Of a stretch of DNA of 57,080 nucleotides, positions 18,103-28,400 are shown in pieces; position 1 is the stretch's first letter, and each line of letters begins with the position of its first letter. The notes under the pieces were generated by a model. The model worked only from the letters and a program-made list of their open reading frames with translations, was not told the origin of the DNA and did not search any database. This DNA is from Mesorhizobium sp. GTDB taxonomy: Bacteria; Pseudomonadota; Alphaproteobacteria; Rhizobiales; Rhizobiaceae. The stretch is from NCBI RefSeq assembly GCF_017306585.1, contig NZ_JAFKIC010000124.1, positions 1-57,080 of the forward strand, read 5' to 3'. Position numbers and translations under genes: made by a program.

Positions 18103-19290
18103 ATGTTGACCATCGGCAAGCGCGACGCAAGCGGCACGACCGCCTCGGAGGCTGACCACGACCCGCGTGTGGCCGTCGGCGAGGAGGATGGCGTCCTGGC
18201 CTGCGCTTTCTCCGGAATCTGGACGACCCGCACCGTGGCGCAGATCGACGCTGAGATGCGCAAGATCGAGAAACGCAGCGGCTTCAAGATCTTGGCGCTG
18301 GATCTTTCAGGGATCGAGAAGATCGACACCGCCGGCGCCTGGCTGATCGACCGGCTGGTAAGCGTGTTCGAGAAGAAGAATGTCGAGGTCCGGCTGCAAG
18401 GCCAGAGCGAGATCGCGTCCATCCTGCTCGACGCGGTCGGCGAGGCTGTGCGCCGCGAGCCCGAGTCCGGACCGGCGCAGCCACCCAACATCGTCATTCG
18501 CGCCCTGGAGGCTGTCGGGCGGCGTGTTTACGAGATGAGGGACGATTTCCTGGCCTCCATGAACATATTGGGCGCCACCATCCGCGGCGCGCAGATGAAA
18601 CTCGGCCGTGGCCATGCCGTGAACCCGGCGGCGATCTTCAACCAGATCGATCGCATGGGCGTCGGCGCCATTCCGGTGGTGGTGCTGATGTCGGCGATCG
18701 TCGGCGCCATCGTCGCCCAGCAGGGCGCCTATCAGCTCAGCTATTTCGGCGCCGACATCTTCGTCGTGGACCTCGTCGGCGTGCTGATCCTGCGCGAGCT
18801 CGGCGTGCTGATGACGGCCATCATGATCGCCGGCCGCTCCGGCAGCGCCATCACCGCCGAGATCGGTTCGATGAAGATGCGCGAGGAGGTCGACGCGCTG
18901 AAGGTCATCGGCCTCAACCCGATCGGCGTGCTGGTCTTTCCGCGTCTCGTCGCGCTGGTCATCGCCTTGCCGTGCCTCACCATCATCGCCAATTTCGCCG
19001 CGCTCGGCGGCGGCATCGTCGCGGCCTGGCTCTATTCCGATATCCCGCCGGCAGCCTTCATCGACCGGTTGCGCGTCGCCATCGACCTCAGCACGATTTT
19101 CGCGGGTCTCATCAAGGCGCCGTTCATGGCCATGATCATCGGCACGATCGCCTCCGTAGAAGGAATGAAAGTCGGCGGCAGCGCCGAATCGCTGGGTACG
19201 CACGTCACCGCCTCGGTGGTGAAATCGATCTTCGTGGTCATCATCCTCGATGGGCTTTTTGCGATGTTCTATGCAGCGATCGCGTTCTGA
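18103..19290 (+). CDS. mlaE: Mla-type ABC lipid transporter permease with N-terminal STAS domain
   Basis: A 395-residue inner-membrane permease (MlaE/YrbE family) of an MCE lipid transport system that moves phospholipids between the membranes. Residues ~15-115 form a STAS domain ('ILALDLSGIEKIDTAGAWLI'), fused here instead of being a separate MlaB. The permease domain follows with the signature 'GAIVAQQGAYQLSYFGAD', 'LRELGVLMTAIMIAGRSGSA' and 'EIGSMKMREEVDALKVIGL'. The ATG at 18103 is the first start placing the STAS domain in frame. The open frame upstream (17155-18102) runs antisense to the epimerase gene and is not credible. It is the first gene of a four-gene operon with mlaF, mlaD and an auxiliary lipoprotein. 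Confidence 0.92.
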   Translation: MLTIGKRDASGTTASEADHDPRVAVGEEDGVLACAFSGIWTTRTVAQIDAEMRKIEKRSGFKILALDLSGIEKIDTAGAWLIDRLVSVFEKKNVEVRLQGQSEIASILLDAVGEAVRREPESGPAQPPNIVIRALEAVGRRVYEMRDDFLASMNILGATIRGAQMKLGRGHAVNPAAIFNQIDRMGVGAIPVVVLMSAIVGAIVAQQGAYQLSYFGADIFVVDLVGVLILRELGVLMTAIMIAGRSGSAITAEIGSMKMREEVDALKVIGLNPIGVLVFPRLVALVIALPCLTIIANFAALGGGIVAAWLYSDIPPAAFIDRLRVAIDLSTIFAGLIKAPFMAMIIGTIASVEGMKVGGSAESLGTHVTASVVKSIFVVIILDGLFAMFYAAIAF

Positions 19291-19291
19291 G

Positions 19292-20101
19292 ATGGCACAG
19301 GGCAACGGAGTGACCACTGAAGCGCAGAACGAAAGCGAGTTCGTGCTGTCGGTGACCGACGTTACCGTCGCCATCGAGGACAAGCTGATCCTCGACAAGC
19401 TTTCGCTCGACATAAAGCGCGGCGAAATCCTGGGTTTCGTCGGAGCCTCGGGCGCCGGCAAGTCCGTCCTGTTGCGAACCATTCTCGGGCTGATGCCCAA
19501 GCAGTCAGGAACGATCAAGCTGTTCGGCGTCGATGTCGACAAGGCGAGCGATATCGAGAGGCTGCGCATCGACATGCGGCTTGGCGTGCTGTTTCAGCAT
19601 GGCGCGTTGTTTTCGGCGCTGACCGTGCTGGAAAACGTGCAGGTGCCGATGCGCGAGTATCTCGACCTGCCGAGAAAGCTGATGGACGAGCTCGCGCTGC
19701 TGAAGATCGAGCTCGTCGGGCTGCCGCCGGACGCGGCGCAGAAATTTCCCTCCGAACTCTCCGGCGGCATGATCAAGCGCGCGGCACTTGCGCGCGCCCT
19801 GGCGCTCGATCCGGACATCGTCTTCCTCGACGAGCCGACCTCGGGCCTCGATCCGATCAGCGCGGCCGAGTTCGACGAACTCGTCGTCAAGCTGCGCGAC
19901 ACCATGGATCTGACCGTTTACATGGTCACGCACGATCTCGACACGCTGTTCACCGCCTGCGACCACGTCGCGGTGCTGGGCAAGAAAAAGGTGTTGGTCG
20001 AAGGCACCATAGACGACATGCTGAAGAGCGAAGAACCGTGGGTAAAATCCTATTTCCGCGGAAAACGCGCCCGACAACTTGATCTTGCCGCACGTGCATA
20101 G
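19292..20101 (+). CDS. mlaF: Mla-type ABC transporter ATP-binding protein
   Basis: A 269-residue ATPase that powers the MlaE permease. Walker A is 'GASGAGKSV' near residue 50, the signature 'LSGGMIKRAALARAL' near 156 has the Met-Ile-Lys variant usual in MlaF, and Walker B is 'IVFLDEPTSGLD'. The H-loop is 'YMVTHDLDTLFTACDHVAV'. The ATG at 19292 begins one base after the mlaE stop. An alternative ATG at 19271 would overlap mlaE. Strict gene packing indicates co-transcription. Confidence 0.92.
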   Translation: MAQGNGVTTEAQNESEFVLSVTDVTVAIEDKLILDKLSLDIKRGEILGFVGASGAGKSVLLRTILGLMPKQSGTIKLFGVDVDKASDIERLRIDMRLGVLFQHGALFSALTVLENVQVPMREYLDLPRKLMDELALLKIELVGLPPDAAQKFPSELSGGMIKRAALARALALDPDIVFLDEPTSGLDPISAAEFDELVVKLRDTMDLTVYMVTHDLDTLFTACDHVAVLGKKKVLVEGTIDDMLKSEEPWVKSYFRGKRARQLDLAARA

Positions 20102-20115
20102 CCATAAGTGAAGCA

Positions 20116-21489
20116 ATGGAAACCAGAGCCAACTACGTCATTGTCGGCATTTTTACGCTGGTTGCGATCCTGGCGGCCTTCGCCTTCGTCTACTGGACGG
20201 CGGCGATCGGCGACAAGGGCGAGACCACGCTGCTGCGCGTGCGCATTCCTGGCTCTGCCTCCGGTCTTGGCCGCGGCAGCTTCGTGCTGTTCAACGGCGT
20301 GAAGGTCGGCGACGTCAAGCGCGTCTATATCGACGTCGACAATCCAACCGTCGCCATCGCCGATACCGAAATCGACCGCATGACGCCGATCACCAAGTCG
20401 ACGCAGGCCGATATCGGCCTTGCCGGCCTCACCGGACAGGCCAATATCGAACTCAAGGGGGCTGACCCCAAGGAAGTGAAGCTGCTCGACCAGGCGGAAA
20501 AGGAAGGCAAGGTTGCCGAAATCATCGCCAACCCTTCCGCCGTGACCAACCTTTTGCAGACGGCGCAGACCATTTTTACCCGCGCCGACAAGGTGCTCTC
20601 GGACCTTGAAGGGTTCACCAAGGATGTGCGCGGACCGCTGACGCAGACCGTGCAGAACGTTCAGACCTTCTCGGATGCACTGGCCAAGAATTCGGACGGG
20701 ATCGACAAGTTCCTGTCCAGCGTCAGCGCGCTGTCCGACGAGCTGAAGGGCGTTTCCGGCAAGCTCGACGGCACGCTGAAGGCTGCGGAAGGCCTGCTCA
20801 ACGCGGTCGACAGGGACAAGATCAAGAGCATCGTCGCCAACGTCGATACTGTGACCGCGAACCTCAAGGAAACGTCGCAGCAGCTGGACGGCGTCATCAA
20901 GAACGTCGACACGGCGGTCGGATCCGTCAACGACTTCGCCAAGCAGACGCAGGGCACGCTGGCCAAGGTCGACGGCGTGCTCGACGGCATCGATCCGGCG
21001 CAGGTGCGCACGGCGCTCGCCAACATCCAGAAGGCCAGCGAAAGCGCCGACAAGGCCGCGGCCGACATTGCCGTTGTAACCGACAAGTTCGCCAGCCGCG
21101 CCGATGACATCGACCAGACGATCAAGGACGCCAGGCAGCTTGCACAACGCCTCAACGACGCTTCCGTGCGTGTCGATGGCATTCTGGCCAAGGTCGATAC
21201 GCTGCTTGGTTCGGGGCAGGCGGACGGTGTGATGGCCGACGCCCGGGATACGTTGAAATCGTTCAAGCAGGTCGCCGATACGCTGAATGCGCGGCTCGGC
21301 GTCATCACCGACAATCTGGCCCGTTTCTCCGGCCAGGGGCTGTCGAATGTCGAGGCGCTGGTGCAGGACAGCCGTCGCTCGATCGGGCGCATCGAGGAGG
21401 CGGTGACCGATCTCAGCCGCAATCCGCAGCGCATTCTTTCGGGTGGTGACGGCGAGGTTCGCCAGTTTGATGGCAGGGCGCGACGTTGA
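20116..21489 (+). CDS. mlaD: MCE (MlaD) family lipid-transport substrate-binding protein
   Basis: A 457-residue membrane-anchored MCE protein, the periplasmic part of the Mla-type transporter. The N-terminus 'ANYVIVGIFTLVAILAAFAF' is a signal anchor. The MCE domain follows (~39-115: 'SGLGRGSFVLFNGVKVGDVK', 'ITKSTQADIGLAGLTGQANI'). Residues ~140-440 are a long helical, coiled-coil-like tail with repeated 'VDTVTANLKETSQQLDGV' type segments, as in the single-gene MCE operons of alphaproteobacteria, and much longer than E. coli MlaD (about 180 residues). Such tails can form a tunnel or needle across the periplasm. It starts 14 bases after mlaF. Confidence 0.9.
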   Translation: METRANYVIVGIFTLVAILAAFAFVYWTAAIGDKGETTLLRVRIPGSASGLGRGSFVLFNGVKVGDVKRVYIDVDNPTVAIADTEIDRMTPITKSTQADIGLAGLTGQANIELKGADPKEVKLLDQAEKEGKVAEIIANPSAVTNLLQTAQTIFTRADKVLSDLEGFTKDVRGPLTQTVQNVQTFSDALAKNSDGIDKFLSSVSALSDELKGVSGKLDGTLKAAEGLLNAVDRDKIKSIVANVDTVTANLKETSQQLDGVIKNVDTAVGSVNDFAKQTQGTLAKVDGVLDGIDPAQVRTALANIQKASESADKAAADIAVVTDKFASRADDIDQTIKDARQLAQRLNDASVRVDGILAKVDTLLGSGQADGVMADARDTLKSFKQVADTLNARLGVITDNLARFSGQGLSNVEALVQDSRRSIGRIEEAVTDLSRNPQRILSGGDGEVRQFDGRARR

Positions 21490-21577
21490 CTTCAGTCTCG
21501 GCCAGCCTCAGAAACGTTCATTGCGGATGTGAGCTAATTTCGAGATCGATAGATAACGGGGACAGCAGGGGTCGCGC

Positions 21578-22174
21578 GTGAAGTCTATTGTGTCCAGATC
21601 GGGCCTGGCATTGCTTGCCCTGGCCCTTGCCAGCTGCGCGGCGCTGCCGGGTGGCGGACCCGCACCGCTCGATACGTTCGAACTGTCGGCGCCTTCAGTC
21701 GGTGCGCATGGCCATAGCCGCCGCCAGATTCTGATCGCCCAGCCCTCGGCGCTCAAGGCGCTGGACAGCCAGAACATCGTCATCAAGCCTTCCGCGCGCT
21801 CGATCCAGTATCTGAAGGGCGCCCAATGGGCCGACCGCTTGCCGCTGATCGTGCAGGCGCGGCTGGCCGAGACGTTCCAGCGCTCGGGCAGCTTTGCCGG
21901 CGTCGGCAAGCCGGGCGAGGGCCTGGCGATCGATTATCAGGTGATCGTCGAGATCCGCTCCTTCGAGGTGCGCGTCGACGGCGGCGAGCATGCCGAGGTC
22001 GATCTGTTCGTACGGCTGCTGAACGACCGCAATGGCGAGGTGAAGGCTTCCAAGAGCTTCACGGCGTCCGCGCCAGTTTCGGGCAGCGGCAACGCGGCCT
22101 ATGTCGGCGCGCTGGACAATGCGTTCGGCGATGCCGCGAAACAGATCGTTCGCTGGACCGATTCAGTTATCTGA
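21578..22174 (+). CDS. ABC-type transport auxiliary lipoprotein (PqiC/LptE-like DUF330 family)
   Basis: A 198-residue lipoprotein. The N-terminus 'LALLALALASCAALPGG' holds a lipobox (LASC), so Cys becomes lipidated. The body ('VIKPSARSIQYLKGAQWADR', 'RLAETFQRSG', 'VDYQVIVEIRSFEVRVDGGE' in outline) matches the auxiliary lipoproteins that accompany MCE operons and probably dock the complex to the outer membrane. The GTG at 21578 is preceded by CAGGGG. It lies 88 bases after mlaD on the same strand, as the last gene of the mla-type operon. A palindromic repeat element follows. Confidence 0.88.
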   Translation: MKSIVSRSGLALLALALASCAALPGGGPAPLDTFELSAPSVGAHGHSRRQILIAQPSALKALDSQNIVIKPSARSIQYLKGAQWADRLPLIVQARLAETFQRSGSFAGVGKPGEGLAIDYQVIVEIRSFEVRVDGGEHAEVDLFVRLLNDRNGEVKASKSFTASAPVSGSGNAAYVGALDNAFGDAAKQIVRWTDSVI

Positions 22175-22200
22175 GCCGAAACCAAGAGAGTTGCTGAAAC

Positions 22201-22378
22201 GTCGGCGCTGCCCCTCATTGCCCTGCCGGGCATTTCTCCCCGTATAGTGATGCCGTTATTGACGGTTTCGCCAATCTCCGACGTTGCGGAATAGGGCGTC
22301 AGCGATGCAGCCATCTCCCTTCTCCCCGTCACTATACGGGGAGAAGGTGTCGGCAGGCGGATGAGGGGCGGCGCCGAC
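22201..22378. repeat. Dispersed palindromic intergenic element (Mesorhizobium type)
   Basis: Two imperfect inverted arms of 50 bases (22201-22250 and 22329-22378) enclose a 78-base centre. Both arms share the block with CCCCTCAT, CTGCCG and TTCTCCCCGTATAGTGA. The right arm also forms its own hairpin with the bases to its left: CCTTCTCCCCGT / ACGGGGAGAAGG at 22318-22347. The design is that of the mosaic palindromic elements scattered between genes of rhizobia, and I recall close variants in Mesorhizobium genomes. It occupies most of the 22175-22478 gap. In RNA the whole element could fold into a long stem. Confidence 0.8.
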
Positions 22379-22431
22379 CGACGGGTATCTGATGCGTCTT
22401 ACATCAACAGCTCACCGTCGGGCATAAAACG

Positions 22432-22464
22432 AAAAAGGCGGGAGACTTGTCTCCCGCCTTTTTT
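22432..22464. terminator. Bidirectional intrinsic terminator
   Basis: AAAAAGGCGGGAGAC and GTCTCCCGCCTTTTTT form an almost perfect stem with a tiny loop, an A-run on the left and a T-run on the right. It can end transcription from the mla operon side and, on the minus strand, from rgsE, whose stop lies 15 bases away. Confidence 0.9.
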
Positions 22465-22478
22465 GATTCGGCCAAGCC

Positions 22479-25400
22479 TCAGTGCAGGCGGCCGCTGGCA
22501 TGAGCCAGCATGGTGTAGACCTTGCCGGTGTCCGACGTGAGATAGGTCTGCGCCATGATGTTGTCGCGATCGTTGCGCGAGACATCCTTGAGCAGCTTCT
22601 CGAAATCGTCGCAATAACGGTCGACGGCGGCGCGGAATTCGGCCTCGGCCTGATACTTGCGGCGGATCTCGTCGAACGTCTGCTGGCCCTTCAGCGTGTA
22701 AAGCCGGCGCGTGAACACGTCGCGCTCGCCGCGCCGATAGCGGTTCCACAGTTCGATCGACGCATCGTGGTCGATGGCCCGCGCGATGTCGACCGACAGC
22801 GAGTTCAACGATTCCACGACATGCAGCGGCGAACGCTGGGCAGGGGCGGCGCGCGGTGTTTCCGCGGGCGCCTGGGGCGCTGCCGGCCGGAGGTCGGCTT
22901 CGTTCGACGCCGCGCTCAGGAGGTCACGCACCCAGCCGCCCTGCGGCGCACGGGTGTTGGCGTCGGCACGCGGGCGTGATGCCGTTTCGGCCGGACGCTC
23001 GAGGTCGAGCGTGCCGCGCAGCCCGGCGCCGCCCAACGGCGCTTGAGGCGTACGCAGTTCGGGCTGCGGCGCCGGAGCGCGGCGCGGCGGCTCGGCGGGG
23101 CGTGCCGCCGGTGCCTGGGGCGCCGGACGCAGCGGGCGCGGCTCCGAGCCGTCGCCGCCGCCACGGCCTGACTTGGCGACGATGTCCGAGAGCTCCTTCA
23201 GGGCGTTGATCTGCTCGGAGACGGCGCGGCGGATGGCGGATGTCGATTCCTTCGCCTCTTCCGGCATCTCGATGACGCCCTTCTTGAGCTCGGCGCGGGT
23301 GAGGTCGAGCTCGCTCTTGATCGAACCGGCGGTGCGCCGCATCTCCTCGGTCGCGTCGGCGAAGCGCTTGGTTGCCGAATCGACGACATCGGTGATCGCG
23401 TTGCGGATCTTGTCGGCCGATTCCATCGTCTTGCCTTCGGCGTTCTGCAGCGTCTGGCCGACCAGGTTCTCGAACGAGCGCATGACGCGTTCGAGATCTT
23501 CCGACTTCTTGACGAGGCCGACGGCGAGATCCTCGAGCGACGACTGCCTTTCCAGCGTGTGCTCGAGGTTGCTCTGGGCCGAGCTCAAGAGATCCGAAGC
23601 GCTCGCCAGCAGACGGCTGTGCTCGTCGAACTTGGTGGCGATCGAAGCCACTTCGCGCAAGGTCGACGACGACAGTTCCGTCAGCCTCGTGGTGTTCGAA
23701 TCGACCAGACGCGCCGAGCTGGCGAAAGTCTGCGCCGCCTTTTCCGTGGTGGCGGCGAAGCTTTGCGTGCTGCCGGTCAGGCGTTCGTCGACCTGGCCGA
23801 GGTTGACGGCGGCCTGTTCGATCAGCTGACCGAGCTGCGAACTGGACTTGGTCATGCGGCCGATGAGGTCGGCGACGCTGTCGGACAGCGAGGAGCGGGC
23901 GCCTTCGACCGCCGACAAGGTCTCGGCGGTGCGGCTGGCGAGCGCATTGACCAGCGCGGCATTTTCGCTGCGCAGCTTTTCGGTGGCGCGTTCGGTGACC
24001 TCTTCCATGCTCTTTTGCAGTTCCGAGCCGCCCTGGGCAAAACGCTCGACCAGCGGACGGGCGGTTTCGTCGAGGATCTTCGACATCTCGGCCGACCGCG
24101 CCGCGAGCATCGTGTTGAGCTCGCGGGTGTTGGCGCCGATCGTCTTGGCGGCATCGTTGGTGCTCTGGCCGATATGCTGGCCGACCGCGGTGAAGGTCTC
24201 GGCGATCACATTGGCGCGCGAAACCAGTTGCGCCTCGGCGGTCGAAACCTGCTCGTTGAGCCTCTGGCCCATCGTCTCGGTCGTATAGGCGAGGCGGTTC
24301 TCGACGCTGGCGATCTGCTCTTCGACACGGGCGGCCGCGGCCGCCGCGCTCGACGCAAGACGCTCGTCGGCGCCGGCAAGCGCCTGCTCGATTTCGCGGG
24401 CGTGCACGGCCATCTCCTGGCCGGTCTGGCGCGCACGGTCCGCGACCCTCTGCTCGGTGCTGGCAAAGGCTCCGACAATGGTTTCCGCGTGCTCGCCGAT
24501 GGTCGAGGTGCTGTTGGCGATGCGCGAGACGAGGCGCTGATCGGCATCATCAAAGATACGGCCGATTTCGGACGCACGGCTGGACAGTGCGTCGGAACCT
24601 TCGGCGATGCGAGCGACCAGCTGCTGGTCGGCGGCATCGAAGATGCGGCCGAGGTCGGAAGCGCGCGCCGCAAGCGCCTCGGCCGATTCGCCGATGCGCA
24701 TGCCGAGCCGTTGATCAGCACTTTCGAAGTTGCGCAGGATGTCGCCGGCGCGGGCCGCCAGAGACTGCGCCGTCTCGACGGCGCGGGCAACCAGCTTCTG
24801 GTCGGCGGCGTCGAAGGCCCCGGCGATTTCGCTCGCACGGGCGGCAAGCTGATCGGCAGTGTCCTGGGCCCGGGCGGCCAACTGGTCCGTGGTTGCCTGC
24901 GCGCGGGCGGCAAGCTTCTGATCCGCGACATCGAACGTGCCGGCGATCTCGCCGGCGCGGGCAGCCAACTGGTCGGCGGCTTCCTGGGCGCGCGCCATCA
25001 GCGAGCTGGACGTATCGTCGGCGCGAGCGAGAAGCGCGTTCGACGTATCCTCGGCCCGGGCGTGCAGGCGACGATCGGCTTCCTCGAAGGTGCGGGCGAT
25101 GTCCTCGGCGCGCGCCAGAAGCGCGGCGGAGGTCTGTTCGGCGCGCTCGGCGATCTTGCGATCGGCGTCGCTGAACGCCGCGCCAGCCTGCTCATGCAGC
25201 GTGCTGGTGACCTCCAGGACCTTTTCACGCAGGGCGCCGGCAACGAAGACCGCGCTCTTTTCCAGTACGCTGCGGACATTGTCGACGCCGGTGGAGAGCG
25301 CGCGTTCCATCGTCCCCGCGCGTTCCTCGATGATGCCGGTCTGCCGGCTGAAGGCCTGCTCGATCTTCTCGACATCGGCCGCGATGACGGCCGAAATATC

Positions 25401-28400
25401 GGTGCTCCTGGCAGCGATCTGGTCGATATGGCCTGACAGCGAACGGTCGACATCCTTGCGGGCGTCGGCGAGCTTGGCGAGGTCGTCTTCCAGCGCGCGG
25501 CTCAGCATGTTGCGGCCGTCGGCTAGCTTGCCGACATGGCCGGCGATGATGTCGTCCATCTCGCCGCGGCTTTCGGTCAGCCTCTGCAGATCGGCTTCCA
25601 GCGCGCGTTTGAGAATGTCGCGGCCTTCGGACAGCTTCTCGACCTGGCCGGCAACGAGCCCGTCGATGCTGGAGCGGCTTTCGGCGAGCTTGGCCAGGTC
25701 GGCCTCCAGCGCGCGCTTCAGCACATCGCGGCCTTCGGCCAGTTTCTCCACCTGGCCGGCGACGAGCCCGTCGATGCTGGAGCGGCTTTCGGCCAGCTTG
25801 GCAAGATCGGCTTCCAGCGCGCGCTTCAAGACATCGCGGCCCTCGGCAAGTTTCTCGACCTGGCCTGCGACGAGCCCGTCGATGCTGGAGCGGCTCTCGG
25901 CCAGCTTGGCGAGATCGTCCTCCAGCGCCCTGGAGAGGTTCGAACGCTCCTGGACAAGCCGTTCGGCGTGGTTGTTGGCATGACCACTTACAGTCAGCAG
26001 GTCAGCCTCCAGGGCCCTCGACAGAGTCGAACGATCCTGGGCAAGCCGATCCGTGTGGCTGTTGACGTGGGTGGCGACAGCCTCAAGATCGGTATCGAGC
26101 GCTTTCGACAGTGCGGTGCGCTCCTGGACCAGGCGGTCGGAGTGGTCGTTGACGTGCTTAGCGACCGTCTCCAGGTCGGTTTCAAGCGCCTTCGACAGCG
26201 CGGAGCGCTCCAGGGCGAGTCGGTCGGAATGGCTGTTGACGAGACCGTTGACGCTTTCGAGATCGGCTTCGAGGGCTCGGGTGAACTGGGCGCGGTCATC
26301 GACCAGTTTCTGCGACTGGTCGGCTACGGTGTTCCGGACCGCATTGAGGTCGGCTTCCAATGCACGCCGCAGGATGTCGCGGCCTTCCGCCAGCTTTTCG
26401 ACCTGGCCCGTCACCAGACCATCGATGCTGGAGCGGCTTTCGGCGAGCTTGGCGAGGTCGTCCTCAAGCGCCTTGGACAGGGTGGAGCGATCCTGGACGA
26501 GCTTGTTCATGTGATCGGCGATGACGCTGTTCACATTCTGCAGGTCGGCTTCCAGAACACGCGAAAGCTGCCCGCGGTCCTCCGCCAGCTTTTCCGACTG
26601 GCTCGATATGACACCCTTGATGGTGTTGAGGTCCGATTCCAGCGCGCGCTTGAGAATATCGCGGCCCTCGGCCAGCTTCTCGACCTGGCCGGCGACCAGC
26701 CCGTCGATGCTCGACCGGCTTTCCGCCAGCTTGGCAAGGTCGGCTTCGAGCATCTGCGACAACAGGCTGCGGTCGTTGGCGAGCCGCCCGGAATGGTCGT
26801 CGAGCAGGCCCCTTATGCCCGAAAGGTCGCTCTCAAGCGAACGGCCAAGCTGGCTGCGGTCCTCGGCTATTTTCGCCGAATGCGCCTCGATCAGGCTCTT
26901 GATGCCGGCGATGTCGTTCTCCAGGGCCTTGGCGAGCACCGCGCGGCCCTCGGCGATCTTTTCGACCTGACCCGCGACAAGTCCGTCGATGCCGGCGCGG
27001 CTGTCGGACAGTTTGCCGAGATCGGCCTCCAGGGCACGCGACAGGATGTTGCGGCCTTCGGCGAGCTTTCCGACATGTCCGGCGACCATTTCATCAATGA
27101 TCGTACGGGCTTGGACGAGCTTTCCGGAGTCTTCGTTGAGAGCCAGGGAGAGCCGGTTGCGGCCTTCTTCCAGCCTTTCGAGGTGGCTGCCGAGCGAAGC
27201 ATCGATGGCAGCGCGCGATTCGTTGACCTTGCGCAAATCCTCTTCGAGCGCGCGCGCGATCAGATTGCGGCCCTCGGCCAGCTTCTGCACCTGATTGGTC
27301 ACTGCGGCATCGATGCCGGCGCGGCCTTCGGCGAATTTCGCCAGATCCGCCTGCATGGCCGCTGCCATGCGCTCGCGGCTCTCGGACAGTTTGCGGCTGT
27401 GGTTCTCGACGGCTTCCTCTATGCCCACGCGTGCGTCGGCCAGGCGCTGTATGTCGCTGTCGAAGGAACGCGAGACGACATGACGCGCCGCCTCCATGCG
27501 CCCGGCGAAGTCGCTGGCGCGAGCCTCCAGCATGGAGGAGGTGGAGGTGACGATGTCGGCCATGTCGGCGCCGATCTGGGTCTTGCCCTGATCGATCATC
27601 GCAGCCAGCGTATCCTTGCTCTCGGCGAAGGTGTGGGCGATTTCACGGGCGCGTTCGACCAGCGTCTCGTTGATCTGGCGGGCGCGCGCCTCTAGCGCTG
27701 CGTTGAGCTTCTGCGTGCCGGTGTCCAGCGCTTCTGCGCGGGTCTGGAACTCGCTGATCAGCGCCTGGCCGCGTTCGGCCAGAGTGCGCTCGATGCCGTT
27801 GAGGCTGGCCTCGAATTCCGAGCTCAGCGTACGCGCGGCGCCGCCAAGCAGCGACACCATGCCGGTGGTGCGGTCGTCGAGCAGGTCGGTCAGCGACCGG
27901 GTCAGGCCGTCTGTCGTGTCCGTCAGCTTGGCGATGCGCGTATCGAGCAGGCTGGCGAAGGCCTCGCCCGAGGTCGACAGGCGGTCGGTGATGTTGTCGA
28001 GCCGGCCTTCCACCGAATCGAAGATCGACATTGAGCTTTCGTTGATGCGGTCGATCAGCGTGTCGCCGGAATTGGTGATCGTCATCGACAGCTTGGTCGA
28101 GGCGTTGAGGATCGAGTCGCGGATGATGTCGCTGGCGGCGCCGATCTCGTCCCTGAGCGTCTCATGCGCGCCGGCGATCGAGGCGCGGACGCGTTCGGCA
28201 TGGGTGACGACCGCCTCGCGCTCGCTGCCGAGGCCATCGACGAGCGAACGGATGCGGTTCTCGTTTTCAGAATAGGAGCGCTCGATCTGGTTGACTTCGC
28301 TGTGCACCAGCGTTTCCAGTTCCACGGCGCGGGCGAGCGTGCGCTCGATGCCTTCGCCCATCGCCGCCACCTCGCGGCGAACGGCCTGGCCGATCATCAT

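Noticed and set aside
25536-27695. 719-codon open frame on the plus strand opposite rgsE
   Set aside because: It mirrors the repeat modules of rgsE. The repeat periodicity and GC-rich third positions keep the antisense frame open. The minus-strand protein has clear domain structure.
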